Notes under the pieces: generated by a model
Told to the model about the DNA's origin: nothing
Databases searched by the model: none
What the model saw: the letters and a program-made list of their open reading frames with translations, nothing else
Position numbers and translations under genes: made by a program
Assembly (NCBI GenBank): GCA_023375785.1
Contig: SZWC01006828.1
Coordinates: 76,892-108,089, forward strand
From: Penium margaritaceum
Taxonomy: Eukaryota; Streptophyta; Zygnematophyceae; Desmidiales; Peniaceae
Length of the DNA stretch: 31,198 bases
Direction: 5' to 3'
Shown here: piece by piece, positions 1 through 9,459 of the stretch
Numbering within the stretch: the first letter of the stretch is position 1
Layout: each line of letters opens with the position of its first letter

Positions 1-104
1 AAAACTCAAATTATTTAACATCCTCATATGAAATCACAAAACCACACTCGTGATATAGTTTTACCCCTCAGTGGTCCCCACTAATGTCACTCAAGGGTTG
101 AGAA
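1..104 (-). pseudogene. chromovirus copy A pol, first codons only
   Basis: Minus-strand codons in the -1 frame relative to gag match the opening of copy B pol: SQPLSDISGDH, stop, GVKLYHECGFVISYEDVK, stop, FEF, against SLPLSDVSGDHSGVKLEHECGFMFSYEDVKQ in copy B, given here in two pieces by homology. Two stops (from TCA and CAA by comparison) have appeared in this copy. The reading frame runs off the left edge of the window. Confidence 0.7.
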
Positions 105-109
105 AACCC
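103..109 (-). promoter_or_regulatory. putative -1 ribosomal frameshift slippery site, copy A
   Basis: On the minus strand the heptamer GGGTTTT is read G_GGT_TTT in the gag frame, four codons before the gag stop (91-93). It is identical to the heptamer in copy B, although the flanking bases have diverged. The downstream hairpin is present with one mismatch and one G-T pair. Confidence 0.6.
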
Positions 110-710
110 GCACCACGGCCCTGCTTGTTTCTACAGCCGGGTCTATTTCTGTGACCGCGACCTTGTCCACCGCCTTGTTCGCGGCTTTCTGCTACAACAT
201 CCCTACTAGGTGTTACTACTATGGCTAACGTCGCGGCCTCTTGTCCACCACCAGTAGCCTCATGGCACTGAATCATAAAGTGGCTCGGCTACATGTAGTT
301 GTGGCAGAGTCGGTCGCGGAAGGCTGTGTTGCGATGCTCACACGCCGCCTACAGATCGTCATTGTCACGGCTGCACTTGTGGTTTGGGGTCTTGTGTCTA
401 CCAGTCTTCTTGACTGGAGGGTTTGCGAGCTGCTTACCCTTGGCCCCGCCCCTCTGTCCGGCTGCCCTTCTGGCCTCCGTAAAGTCCATACGCATGTCGC
501 GACCGTGCTATGCATGCGCGTTTGGCTGTGCATCTAAATAGTACTTCGGGTTTGCTTAATACACTTCACTCATATATTTCTACAACGTCCTTTAGCTTCT
601 TTAGGCTTAGCCGGTTGCCATTGTGGTGGTCTTGTCCTTCAACTTCTTGTTGGCAAGACCCTCACGCAAGTACTCAAGCAACACGTATTCTGGGTACTTG
701 AAGCTTTGCG

Positions 711-1151
711 TGCCATCGCCCTCGTTGAAGCTTTTGGCTTATTCCACGAGGGCGGTCAACTAGTTCAAGTAGGCCTCAAGCAAGGTACCTAGCTACCTTA
801 AGTGTTTGATCTTGTGGAAGACATGATGCGCCTCCTCACGCTGGGTATACTTGTTACGCATGATTGCACATAAAACTTCTCACGGCATGGGGTGCCACTC
901 AAGATGTGGCCTCTACGCAATCCACTCCTTNTGCCATCGCCCTCGTTGAAGCTTTTGGCTTATTCCACGAGGGCGGTCAACTAGTTCAAGTAGGCCTCAA
1001 GCAAGGTACCTAGCTACCTTAAGTGTTTGATCTTGTGGAAGACATGATGCGCCTCCTCACGCTGGGTATACTTGTTACGCATGATTGCACATAAAACTTC
1101 TCACGGCATGGGGTGCCACTCAAGATGTGGCCTCTACGCAATCCACTCCTT
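711..1151. repeat. assembly join: 220-bp duplicate around a single N (931)
   Basis: Bases 711-930 are repeated at 932-1151 with nothing but one N between them. The other chromovirus copy has this segment once. It is best read as two overlapping contig ends placed side by side, so the true sequence probably holds one copy. Confidence 0.85.
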
Positions 1152-1638
1152 GACCACGTAGTTGAAGAGATTATCTTCAAGTGATGTTGTGGCAATATCA
1201 TCCCACTAATTGAGTGGAACCCTATGGACATGTAGGACATACTCCATGTGGTTCAGCCAGTTTGTTAACTTTATGCCCTTCCGATAGATCTCCACACTGT
1301 GGAGGAAGGACGTGTTCATGACCGGCCCCAAGGTGGTGAAGGTAGGCGGGTCCTCGCTGCCATTGGCAGTGGCAACAATACCTGTAGCGCACTGCAATTT
1401 TTGCTCCATATGTACCTAGGTCACGCTCTACAATGCTTTGTCAAGGTCATCGTATCGGCGGCTTGCCTTAAGAGTGGCGACAAGCTGCAGCTGGCGGTCA
1501 TGGTCGAGGCTCGTGATGCTCTGCCTGACGTAGGCTAGCAAGTTGGCGAATGAAAACTTTAGCTCTGACGTAGTCAAAGCAACGGTGATAGCCTCGAGGG
1601 CCTCGCGCTATCCGTACACCTTTACCTACTACTTAAGG

Positions 1639-1971
1639 TTATGGTTTGCGTACACTCTTTTTAGGAGTTCCACCTTTCAGATAAGGCTGTAATCCGTGAC
1701 AACGATTGCTTCGAAGCTCACTTGGGCATTGGTTTGTCCCGTTGTAGCCACATTGTATTGAGGGTCTTGCTCCACTCCTCCCGGTGGTGTTTCATTCCCA
1801 CCGTNTTATGGTTTGCGTACACTCTTTTTAGGAGTTCCACCTTTCAGATAAGGCTGTAATCCGTGACAACGATTGCTTCGAAGCTCACTTGGACATTGGT
1901 TTGTCCCGTTGTAGCCACATTGTATTGAGGGTCTTGCTCCACTCCTCCCGGTGGTGTTTCATTCCCACCGT
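1639..1971. repeat. assembly join: 166-bp duplicate around a single N (1805)
   Basis: Bases 1639-1804 recur at 1806-1971 with one visible G/A difference (TTGGGCATT versus TTGGACATT). This is the same pattern as at 931. A single base difference fits unmerged haplotypes or read error. Confidence 0.85.
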
Positions 1972-2539
1972 CGGTGGTGATTTTGAGTTGGCCTGCCGCC
2001 TCGGCAGCCAACTTGACAAGCCTCCGATGATGCTCGCAAATCTCCTTCGCAGTGAAGTCGGTTGGCTCGTTCTCACAAGAACTTCCCACGTGGCTACTTT
2101 TGGTGCCTTTGGTGCTCTTGGAAACCTCGCTAATGTTTGAAGTTTCATGAGATCCGGTGGGCATCTTACCCTTCTTGAGCAATTGGCTTGAGTTCACCAC
2201 ACGATGATGGCAATGATCACAATCCGCGTTGACTTTGGCATCGTCGGCATGGTGCTCTTCATAAGGGTCCACGCCCAGGTGGTCCTCATTGAGCGCGTTG
2301 TCCGTCAAGTGGGGGTCGTCCACGTGCACGTCAACGTGCTCGTTGAGCACTTTTCTGGCTTTTGCACGCTTCTCAGTGTCGCCAAGGTTGGCACCAGTTG
2401 CCGTCATCAGCACGGTTGTCTTTGGTTTTGCAACTGTGCTCACGGCGCCGGCTCCCAATATTTGAATTCTGTCGAGGGCATGTGGTGAGGCCGTCACCAC
2501 CTTGCCCTTGTTGGTCTTGGACAGTCCGGCACTTGCCAT

Positions 2540-3396
2540 CTCGTCACCCTTAAAACCAGTACATGAAGACCGTTGTGAGGATCACCCTACAACTTTATGG
2601 AGGAATCGCCTCCAAAAGTCTCCTTACTCTCACACTTGGTGAGACAATTATACATTTAACTTCTACTTTCCTAGGCAGCCACGGTCAACACAAGGGCGTG
2701 TATTTGGAAACTAGCCTCCCTAAGCCGTGAATCACAGTAAATGGTTGTGACTAGAATCTAGGAAAACATAAAACTACAATGCAAGGGAAAGAGAAGAAAT
2801 GTGAGTGCCGCTCACAAAACAAGAGCAAAGAGTGAATAGGAGAATTCTAACAATTCCTAGCAAGTCTTTCACTCTTTTTTCCAACTTCTTGTCTTCCTCT
2901 TGTTTTCTTGTCTTCCTTGGCCTTCTCTTCCCGCTCCTTGATACCTCTCACATTTTTCGGCAGCGTCTCCCTTGAGCCGGCGACATTAGAAAGCTGTCAC
3001 AAATATTCAAGGTATCATCCTCCTTCTTTTTTAGGTGCTCTCAGGTTGCAAGAGGCCCTAATCTTGGGAAATGACGTTGTTCCAATCTTTGGATGAAGGA
3101 GGAAGGAAGGAGTCTTGAATGAGGGGAAACGTTGCTGGTTTGGGGGTGGGCACTCCCCACCTCATCCCGCAAAACTTCAGCTAGTCCCTTGGAGGTAAGA
3201 GAAAGCCCAAAGGAATAAGGGTGGAAAAGAAGAGCTCCTTGAGAGATTTCTATAGCATTTTAGGACGCTTCAAACTGTGAAGTGTAGATTTTGTAGTCCC
3301 TTCTATAGTTTTTGCTGGTGCTTCTAGCTGCCGGCTACGTTTCATGTATGACGTAGACATTGTTTCCATCAAAAAATTTGTCACGAAGGCAATCTA
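2540..3396 (-). other. chromovirus copy A leader (between primer site and gag)
   Basis: This is an untranslated leader of about 860 bases between the primer site and the gag ATG on the minus strand. It aligns along its length with the copy B leader (about 12930-14170) once the N-linked duplicates there are discounted. No gene of its own is seen. Confidence 0.75.
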
Positions 3397-3408
3397 GCTC
3401 TGAGAACA
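3397..3408 (-). promoter_or_regulatory. primer binding site, initiator tRNA-Met 3' end, copy A
   Basis: Minus-strand TGTTCTCAGAGC matches the usual plant iMet primer site TGGTATCAGAGC at 10 of 12 positions and lies directly after the LTR end. The equivalent site in copy B matches at 9 of 12, with different mismatches, which supports a shared intact ancestor. Confidence 0.65.
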
Positions 3409-4098
3409 GTTATCACGGGCCGGAACCTCTATTTCATACACTTATGTTATTGTTGGAGTCCACATAATGGCGTCTAGAGCTTGCTCGAGGGGTTTTTCCC
3501 TCTGTGTCACTCTGGGCGTAATCAACAACCCATGTATGGAGACTTGATTCAAGTCTCCGGAGGCCCATTCCTGTTTATACCTCACCCCCTCGTTCTGGGT
3601 CCAAAACGAGGGGGTACTACCTCAAACTCGTGAGATCGCACGAGTTCTTTGGTCTTGAAACTCTTAGTNACTCGTTCTTCAATTTTGACGTGCTGGGTTG
3701 AAATCGTCACGTGCAAGGCACGGTCGGCGATTTTGCGCTAACTTTTCTTGTGCGCTCCTCTTGCTCCTTGCTCTCACACTTGCTCCTATCCCTTGGCCTT
3801 GCTCACTCGCTTGCAAAGAGGGTAAGCTGGGGCAAAGGGCACGAGGCTACGAGGCCTCGCCCTTGACGCCCTCGTGGCCCCTCAGCCACCGATTGGGCTG
3901 AGGCCGCAATCGACGGCTAGCGGCTGGCTGGCTGCCAGCCGGCTTGTCACTTGGCCGGCCGTCTAGCCGGTCGGCAGTCAGCTGGCCGGCGGCCAGCGGA
4001 GCGCTGGCCATTAGCCAGCCCTCGCTGACGCAAGGAGTGGTGCGCAACCACCCCTCAATTCAGCGAGGAGGGAGGGCCAAACCAGCCCTCCCGCTACA
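3409..4098 (-). repeat. 5' LTR of chromovirus copy A
   Basis: About 690 bases, the same length as the LTRs of copy B (about 700 and 685). It starts at 4098 on the minus strand with TGTAGCGGGAGG and ends next to the primer site; the last base or two is uncertain. It contains a decayed form of the GC-rich palindrome block (about 3890-4060). There is an ambiguous N at 3669 without flanking duplication. Confidence 0.8.
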
Positions 4099-4104
4099 AT
4101 ATCG

Positions 4105-4916
4105 TTGTTTTAGTGAAAAAAGAGTTCGTCGGGGGCGATGTCTTCTCCGGTGATGATCTCGCAAATTCCCCATGTGTACTCTGCCATGCTGGATTGCTGA
4201 TGGAAACGCTTGTGTTTGTACCATGCATCAGATTTTTCATTCAGCTGTCCAAACCGTGCNCATTGTGGATTGATCTGCTCCATGGGTAGAACGCCTCTAG
4301 TCGCCAACATGAGACTGGTGCTATTGGCCGTTGATGATACTCTGCCGGTCTCCGCTTGCCATTGGATGGTCTTTATATCATACCACCAACTTAGCATTGT
4401 GCCACGTAAAAGCGTGGCCGCGAGGTCAACTTTCTTTTTATCGTCATTGACCCCAGTAGCGGTGAATTACACCTCTCAGCTTGTCTTCCACATCCGAATC
4501 GTTGGTCCTTTTGAATTTGCAGGATCAAACGGTTATGGTGGAGCTGGACAAATTATGGGTTTGCTCAAGATTCAGGAATATCTCTGGATGAGAACCAGTT
4601 CTCATGTGCTTGTGTTGCGAAGAGCCTCCATCACAACATAAAGCTGCCATAGTAGATGGCTGTTGGTTCCCTTGAGCGCGCCGATTTGCTTCTCGAGTTC
4701 CTTGTTGATTCCCGCCTGTCTTCCCGTGCCACCTGTTATTCCTATTGCCATCGTTGAGGTTGTTGGTAGGGGTGGCTGGTTTACTGTCGTTGGGTCCGTG
4801 ACCAGATTGGTCGTCGAGGCCGTGGGGGTTGATCCAACATTCGCTTAGCCTGCCACGTTGGCATTTGCTGCCGCTTTAGGGTTTGCGTGCATAGGAACTT
4901 TCTGCTCCTCCATCAT
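4105..4916 (-). pseudogene. gag remnant of an older, unrelated Ty3/gypsy element
   Basis: On the minus strand a start at 4916 or 4913 opens MMEEQKVPMHANPKAAANAN. A Ser/Thr/Pro-rich stretch follows (one stop near 4845), then a likely coiled-coil segment (INKELEKQIGALKGTNSHLL, WQLYVVMEALRNTST). After frame changes and stops, a retro-gag-like core appears near 4450-4370: KKKVDLAATLLRGTMLSWWY, the pattern in which a Lys-Val-x-Leu-Ala-Ala helix leads to Gly-x-x-Leu-x-Trp-Trp. The last open stretch (4397-4110) carries one N at 4260. The reading ends 12 bases before the LTR edge of chromovirus copy A, which probably inserted here. Family assignment rests on motif pattern only. Confidence 0.6.
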
Positions 4917-5031
4917 CAAATTCGTCGCCAAAGACCCTCTGATGTTCGACGCCTGTGCTCACTTGATTCATATCGTAGTTGCAAAGTCTGAAAAGTCGTG
5001 ACGCACGAGATGCACCGATGGCTTGTCCGAA
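4917..5031 (-). other. leader of the older Ty3 element, part 1
   Basis: These 115 bases lie between the remnant gag start (4916) and the copia target-site duplication. Joined in thought with 10913-10956 they form a leader of roughly 160 bases ending at an iMet-type primer site (10957-10968), so the copia element appears to have landed in this leader. No gene is seen. Confidence 0.5.
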
Positions 5032-5036
5032 GTATC
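5032..5036. repeat. target-site duplication GTATC, left
   Basis: GTATC directly precedes the 5' copia LTR and recurs directly after the 3' LTR at 10908-10912. A 5-bp duplication is the norm for Ty1/copia integration. Confidence 0.9.
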
Positions 5037-5760
5037 TGTTGACATGGTGTGCCCCTTGCCATGAGTGCCGTTGATCGTACTCCCTAGTTTGACCACTGGG
5101 GAGTGGTTGAACACCTGATCTGACTTTGGATTTGGATTTCTTGGATTTTTTCCATGCAGGATAAAGCTTGAATCGCTCAATTTGAGTGTGTATTCAGAAT
5201 GTTAGTCTAGCCCCAAAATCGGATGTTGGGCGGGTGGAATCTGGTACCCGCCATAGGTGGCGGGATAGTCCACCGCTAGTGATCCGAGTTCGTTCCTAAT
5301 GGGCTCCAAATGCACCAGGGGCATGAATGAGGTAACCATAAGGACCTCCTTGACCAGGATGAACTTCTCCTTGACTTCTGGGCGAGGAAAGGTGCTTTGA
5401 CGGGTCATCGTCAAAGCGCCTCCCGTTGCCTAGAGTGCAAGGCCAGGTGGGGGGCTCCACCAAGGGTTACTTCGACGGCCGTAGCAGGGGCTCTACTGCT
5501 CCATTTTAGGCGTGCTTGGATGCGTGGGAAAGCTTACATCACAAGCTATAAGGATCTGATGTAATCTCACTATGCTAACTGACAAAAATGTGTTCCGATT
5601 CAGTTCTATTGAATGCGACGTGTTCTGCCCACTCTTGTCTGTGATCCTTGTGCTCCACACTCTTCACCATTGGTGTCCATTAGCTGCCCAAACCTTGGCA
5701 GCGTGAACCAGTGAGAGCTAGACATCCTTGAGGGTGCCTCCACACCCACTAGAGCCAACA
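5037..5760 (+). repeat. copia 5' LTR (724 bp)
   Basis: Starts TGTTGACATGG and ends GAGCCAACA. It aligns with 10011-10907 over its whole length once the N-linked duplicate in the 3' LTR is removed (725 bases). A short inverted repeat (CCCGCC/GGCGGG, about 5250-5266) and a conserved CTATAAGG lie within it. Confidence 0.95.
5546..5553 (+). promoter_or_regulatory. TATA-like element in copia LTR
   Basis: CTATAAGG occurs in both LTRs at equivalent places (also 10521-10528) although nearby positions have diverged. It is about 210 bases before the LTR end, a usual place for the promoter. Function is inferred from sequence alone. Confidence 0.4.
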
Positions 5761-5762
5761 AA

Positions 5763-5775
5763 GGGTTATGGGCCC
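5763..5775 (+). promoter_or_regulatory. copia primer binding site: anticodon stem-loop of initiator tRNA-Met
   Basis: GGGTTATGGGCCC starts two bases after the LTR. It is the reverse complement of GGGCCCAUAACCC, the anticodon arm of plant initiator tRNA-Met as known from published tRNA sequences. The standard copia site TGGTATCAGAGC, complementary to the tRNA 3' end, is absent here. An internal site implies priming by a cleaved half tRNA, as known for Drosophila copia and yeast Ty5. Confidence 0.75.
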
Positions 5776-5827
5776 ATGTGCCAAGAAGGACCCTAGCTCC
5801 TCATCTTTCACGCTAACGCCGCGCTCC

Positions 5828-6640
5828 ATGGCAACGACCGAGCAAGAGAGCATCGGCGCCGTCTCCAAGTTTGATGGGAACGGCTTCCCTTTGTGGAGGT
5901 GGCAGTTTGAGGTCTACCTCGATGACAAAGGCCTACTTGAGCTGGTCAACAGTGAAGAGATCACCCCTCTGGATACCACGATGTCAGAGGAAGTGGAGAA
6001 GTACAAGAAGCGCAACAAGAAGCCGCTTGCATCGTTGGTGTTAGCCCTAGCTCCACCGCAGCGCCCACTGATTCAAGGATGCACGGAGATCGCGGAGGCA
6101 TAGAAGAAGCTCTGCACCATGTACCAGTCCACCAACATCGCTAACCAGCTCTTTGTCTTCAAGAGACTCGTCACCCTCCGAGCCAACGAAGGCGACGACA
6201 TCATGGAGATCCAACAGCACATTGAGTCCCTCACTGCCAAGTGCATAGCCACCGGATGGAAGGTCAACCCTCAGCTGCAAGCCATGATCCTCCTCCTGGC
6301 CTTGCCGGACAGTTGGAGTCCCATGATCACCGTCGTAGGCGGCTGGTCCGCCGATGAGCTGAAGTACCCGAAGGTGGCTGAGTACGTCCGCAATTAATGG
6401 ATGCGGCGTGGTGGGAGAGAGAGTGGGGCAACATCAAGTTCCGGCTATGCCGTCCGCCCTCAAGGTGGAGAGGGAGGCAAGAGGGGGAAGGGTGCCAAGC
6501 AGATCACCAAGAAAAGTGAGAACAAGGGGGAGTGCTACAAATGTGGAAAACAGGGCGACTACGCACGCGATTGCCCCAACAAGAAGCTGGATCAGTCCGG
6601 GAACGGCAGGAAGAAGGAAACCCAAGCCATGATGGCCAGG
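5828..6640 (+). pseudogene. copia gag, with zinc knuckle
   Basis: The likely start at 5828 opens MATTEQESIGAVSKFDGNGF, followed by the WRWQFEVYLDDKGL motif typical of copia gag (usual form W...f...L...gl...). An upstream ATG at 5768 in the same frame lies inside the primer site and is less likely. In-frame stops occur at 6101-6103 (TAG) and 6395-6397 (TAA); reading continues in the same frame after each. The zinc knuckle at about 6532-6576 reads CYKCGKQGDYARDC: the three Cys are kept but the His of CCHC is Asp, so zinc binding should be lost. Gag would have formed the cytoplasmic particle that packages element RNA. Confidence 0.9.
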
Positions 6641-7073
6641 GATTCTACCGACTTGACAGATCCGAAAGTCACAGTGATTGACTCCGAATCAGGCCGCCAC
6701 ACAGAATGCAACCTGGCAGCATTTGTCACCTACAGCGCCACGGAGCGGCGCATGACAGTGGCCAATGGAAAAACGGAGCTGGCCTTGGGCAAAGGCAATG
6801 TTCGCATTGAGTCAGTGGTGAACGGGAAATTCATTCCGTGCACCATCTACGATGTGCTCCACATGCCCAGCTTTGGGGCAAACCTGCTGTCCGTGAGCCG
6901 CCTAACCGACAAGGGGCTTGAGATACTCTTCAACAAGAAAGAGGCCATCATTCGGAAGGAGGTCGACGGCGAGGTAATTGCACGTGGCAAACGGGAGAAG
7001 GACCTATACCTTCTTCATACAAAAGTTCTTGTCGATGCGGCTAGGACTAACGCCGTCAACCTTGTGACAAAGG
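6641..7073 (+). pseudogene. copia aspartic protease region
   Basis: Continues in the gag frame. The active site near 6679 reads VIDSESGRHTECN, where copia proteases normally have D-S-G-A-S-x-H: the catalytic Asp and Ser remain but the Gly is Glu and the motif is scrambled. The downstream flap and core follow (TVANGKTELALGKGNVRI, then IYDVLHMPSFGANLLSVSRL, typical of copia PR to GAG-pre-integrase). The enzyme would have cut the gag-pol polyprotein; it is probably inactive as written. Confidence 0.85.
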
Positions 7074-8012
7074 ATGAAGGAAATCTGGACCTATGGCACC
7101 GCCGCCTATATCACATCGCTACCTGTGAGGGACATGGCGAAGAAGGAACTGGTGCGGGGTCTTGAGGTCAAGGGCCTCAATGTATCTAAGAATGCCGTGT
7201 GCGAGCCATGCATGGTGGTCAAGGCAACACGGCAGCCATTTGATGGCAAAGGGACGCGTGCATCGGCAAAGTTGGAGCTGGTACATACGGATGTGTGCGG
7301 ACCGTTCGAGTCCTCCATTGGTGGGACGCGCTACTTTGTCACCTTCATCGACGACCACAGCCACAAGCTCTGCCTCTAGATCATCAAGAGGAAGAGCGAT
7401 GTCTTGTCATGCATGCAAGAGTTTCTGGCGTCTGTGGAGCGGTAAATGGAGTTGAAGGTGAAGGCGTTGCGGAGCGACAACGGTGGCGAGTACGAAGGCT
7501 GCTCGGCATGGATGAAGAGCAAAGGGATTATGTGGCAAAAAACTGCGCCACATTCTTCGCAACAGAACGGCGTCACCGGGAGGGCAAACCGCAACATCCT
7601 CAACATGGTCCGGTCCATGTTGAGTGATGTTGGCCTTGCGCAATGGTACTGGGGCGAGGCGGCACGGACAGCGGCGTACATCATGAACCTGACACCGACA
7701 AAGCCGCTAAAAGACGCGGAGTCCAAGGTGTGGAAGATGCTGCAAGAAGTGTGGAGTGGGAGGAAACTAACTGTGGTACACCCCCTTAAACTTGGTTGTA
7801 TTGCACATGCTGTTGTGCAGGCACGGGAGGGACGGGGCAAGCTGGACCCGTGGACTCGCCGGTGCATCTTCGTCGGGTATGAGAGCGGGAGCAAGGCATA
7901 CCGGCTCTTCGACCCGCGGAGGGAGCAGATCGTGAAGAGTCACAACATCGCGTTTGACAAGGACAGCCATTGGACGGACAAGGACGCGGGTCTCTCCAAG
8001 CAGGGGGAGTAG
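7074..8012 (+). pseudogene. copia integrase
   Basis: The GAG-pre-integrase/zinc-binding region gives LWHRRLYHI (two His) and CEPCMVVKATRQP (two Cys). Between them, near 7115-7130, the frame changes by one base. The catalytic core has the first Asp in LVHTDVCGPF, the second in LRSDNGGEYEG, but the third acidic residue is lost: QQNGVTGRANR has Gly where the family has Glu (GGG for GAG, about 7578). In-frame stops are at 7377-7379 (probably a former Trp), 7443-7445 (probably a former Gln) and 8010-8012. The C-terminal part (RCIFVGYESGSKAYRLFDP) is clear. Integrase joins cDNA to the chromosome; this copy could not. Confidence 0.93.
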
Positions 8013-8319
8013 TTGCCACTCCTCAAGGAGGAGACGTCGGAGGACGCAAAACAGGGTGACGTCCCATTAGCTCCAGTCGGCAAGAACCATCCGAGCAATG
8101 TTGGAGTGACTGATTTGCATTCAGCCGAGTCGGACAATGAGTCCAAAGCACCGGCAGTAGTGGAGCTGAACGAGGAGGCGTGAGTCCGCATCTCCATGGT
8201 CCTCGAGAGAGGGGGAGCAGGCCAGCGGTGCAAGTGGTGCCGTGAGAGGGCAGCAGCAGCAGCAGCAGTAGTAACAACAGGCTCAACAACAGCAGCCCCA
8301 GAGAAGCGGACGTGTAAGG
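8013..8319 (+). pseudogene. copia integrase-RT linker with polyglutamine tract
   Basis: The hydrophilic spacer between integrase and RT first continues in the integrase frame, then passes into the RT frame somewhere before 8251. From 8251 six CAG codons are followed by TAG, TAA, CAA and CAG, then more Gln codons, ending in QRSGRVRRTAKWYD, a form of the R-x-S-x-R-x-R motif usual before copia RT. The two stops most simply come from CAG and CAA by C to T change. It is a likely unstable CAG-repeat site. Confidence 0.7.
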
Positions 8320-9459
8320 AGGACGGCAAAATGGTACGATGCCGCGCAGGGCACCTGGACTGGGTTTGCTCAAGCGTTCTTTGCACAAGAGGAGCTTGAG
8401 ACCATCAAGGAGGCATTGGAGCAGAAGGATGGGGCTGAGTGGGAGGGAGCCATAAAATCCGAGCTCGCCTCCCACAAAGAGAACGGCACTTGGCAGCTGA
8501 TTGACAGACCGGAGGGCGCAAAAACTATTGGCTCCAAGTGGATCTTGAAGAAGAATCTCACCAAGGAGGAGAAGGTGGAACGGTACAAGGCGCGGCTGGT
8601 CGTGAAGAGGTACATCCAACAAAAGGGTGAACACGATGATGAAACCTTTGCACCGGTGGCAAAGTTTGCCTCCATCCGTTCCATCCTCTTGGTGGCGGCG
8701 GCGCGCGACTACGAAGTCCACCAAATGGACGTAAAAACCACATTCCTCAACGGCGACCTGGACAAGGAGGTCCTCATGGAGGTGCCAGAGGGGGTGGACG
8801 CGCCGCCGTGGAAGGTGTGCCGGCTTCGCAAGGCGCTCTACGGACTAAAGCAAGCACCCCTCATGTGGTACCTAAAAATGAACGGCTTCATGGTCGAGCT
8901 TGGCTTTAAGCGCTACAAAGCGGATCAAAGCGTGTACGTGAGGGAGCAGCAAGGGTTGTACCAGATTGTGGTCCTTTACATGGATGACCTCATCCTCGTG
9001 TCATCTGACATGGAGGAGTTGGTGAACCTGAAGCGACACCTGGGTGATTGGTTCAAAATGACCGACATGGGCAAGCTCGAGTACTACCTCGGTGTCGCCA
9101 TCAAGAGGGACCACAAGGCACGCACGCTGGAGATGGGGCAGGCGAAGTATGTGCAAGAGGTTCTCCACCGCTACAACATGGAGGAGTGCAACCCCATCGG
9201 CACACCCATGACCACCACATGTGAGTTGAGCTCAAGCATGGGCCCGAGCACAGATGAGAAGGAGGAGATGGCAGGTGTACCATACCATTCCACGGTGGAG
9301 AGCATCATGTACGTCATAGTGGCAACGCGGCCCGACCTGGCCTTTGCAGAGGGCCAAGTGAGCTGCTATGTTGCTGACCCCGGGCTGTTGCATTGGCAAG
9401 CGGTGAAGCGGATCCTCCGCTATCTCAAGGCGACAAAACAGTCGCGGATCGTGTTTTAA
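8320..9459 (+). pseudogene. copia reverse transcriptase
   Basis: Open from before 8416 to TAA 9457-9459, this is the longest intact stretch of the element. It shows the copia RT landmarks in order: EWEGAIKSELASHKENGTW, KWILKKN, YKARLVVKRY, FAPVAKFASIRSILLVAAA, QMDVKTTFLNGDL (first catalytic Asp), ALYGLKQAPLMWY, the YMDD box in VVLYMDDLIL (about 8974-9001), and PIGTPM, then SIMYVIVATRPDLAFA. The Met after Tyr and the paired Asp are compatible with activity. RT would copy RNA to cDNA in the particle. Reading continues in the same frame after the stop into RNase H. Confidence 0.96.

Larger units (their letters stand above)
91..2539 (-). pseudogene. chromovirus copy A gag, decayed
   Basis: The start ATG is at 2537-2539 (begins MASAGLSKTNKGK), matching the copy B gag start. 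The first 231 codons are open down to 1844. They form a charged, low-complexity N-terminal region with many Lys, Asp and His, and this copy lacks the hexapeptide repeat seen in copy B. The capsid-like part (roughly 700-1500) is interrupted by stops and by two assembly duplications. The zinc knuckle near 260-310 is damaged: the pattern seen in copy B as CHNCMKSGHFRA is here CHNYM, then a stop, then PSHFMIQC, so the second Cys is Tyr. The C-terminus is a Gly/Arg/Gln-rich tail ending at TGA 91-93. Gag would have formed the particle and bound the element RNA. It cannot make a full protein now. Confidence 0.85.
1..4098 (-). mobile_element. Ty3/gypsy chromovirus copy A, partial (LTR, leader, gag, start of pol)
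   Basis: Read on the minus strand, this stretch aligns from end to end with the 5' part of the plus-strand element at 12217-16345: LTR, primer site, leader, gag start, capsid region, zinc-knuckle region and the gag/pol junction. Its outer edge at 4098 is fixed by comparison with both LTRs of copy B, which start with the same TGtAGCGgGAGG-type sequence. The rest of pol and the other LTR lie beyond position 1. The two copies differ throughout, mostly by transitions with some indels, so they are separate old insertions of one family rather than a recent inverted duplication. Two single-N joins (931, 1805) add duplicated sequence. Confidence 0.9.

Noticed and set aside
711..1151. Tandem repeat or CRISPR-like array
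   Set aside because: There are only two units, separated by a single N, and the other element copy has the segment once; it is an assembly join.
3669..3669. Single N at 3669 (and 4260) as further joins
   Set aside because: No flanking duplication is visible, so these are treated as ambiguous bases or tiny gaps.
4210..4641. A 143-codon plus-strand frame
   Set aside because: It lies opposite the minus-strand gag remnant, which has recognisable gag motifs, so it is a shadow frame.
7376..7894. A 172-codon minus-strand frame inside copia integrase
   Set aside because: It is a shadow of the integrase on the plus strand, whose motifs are unmistakable.
8023..8724. A 233-codon minus-strand frame over copia RT
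   Set aside because: It is a shadow frame; the Leu-rich run comes from the antisense of the CAG repeat.
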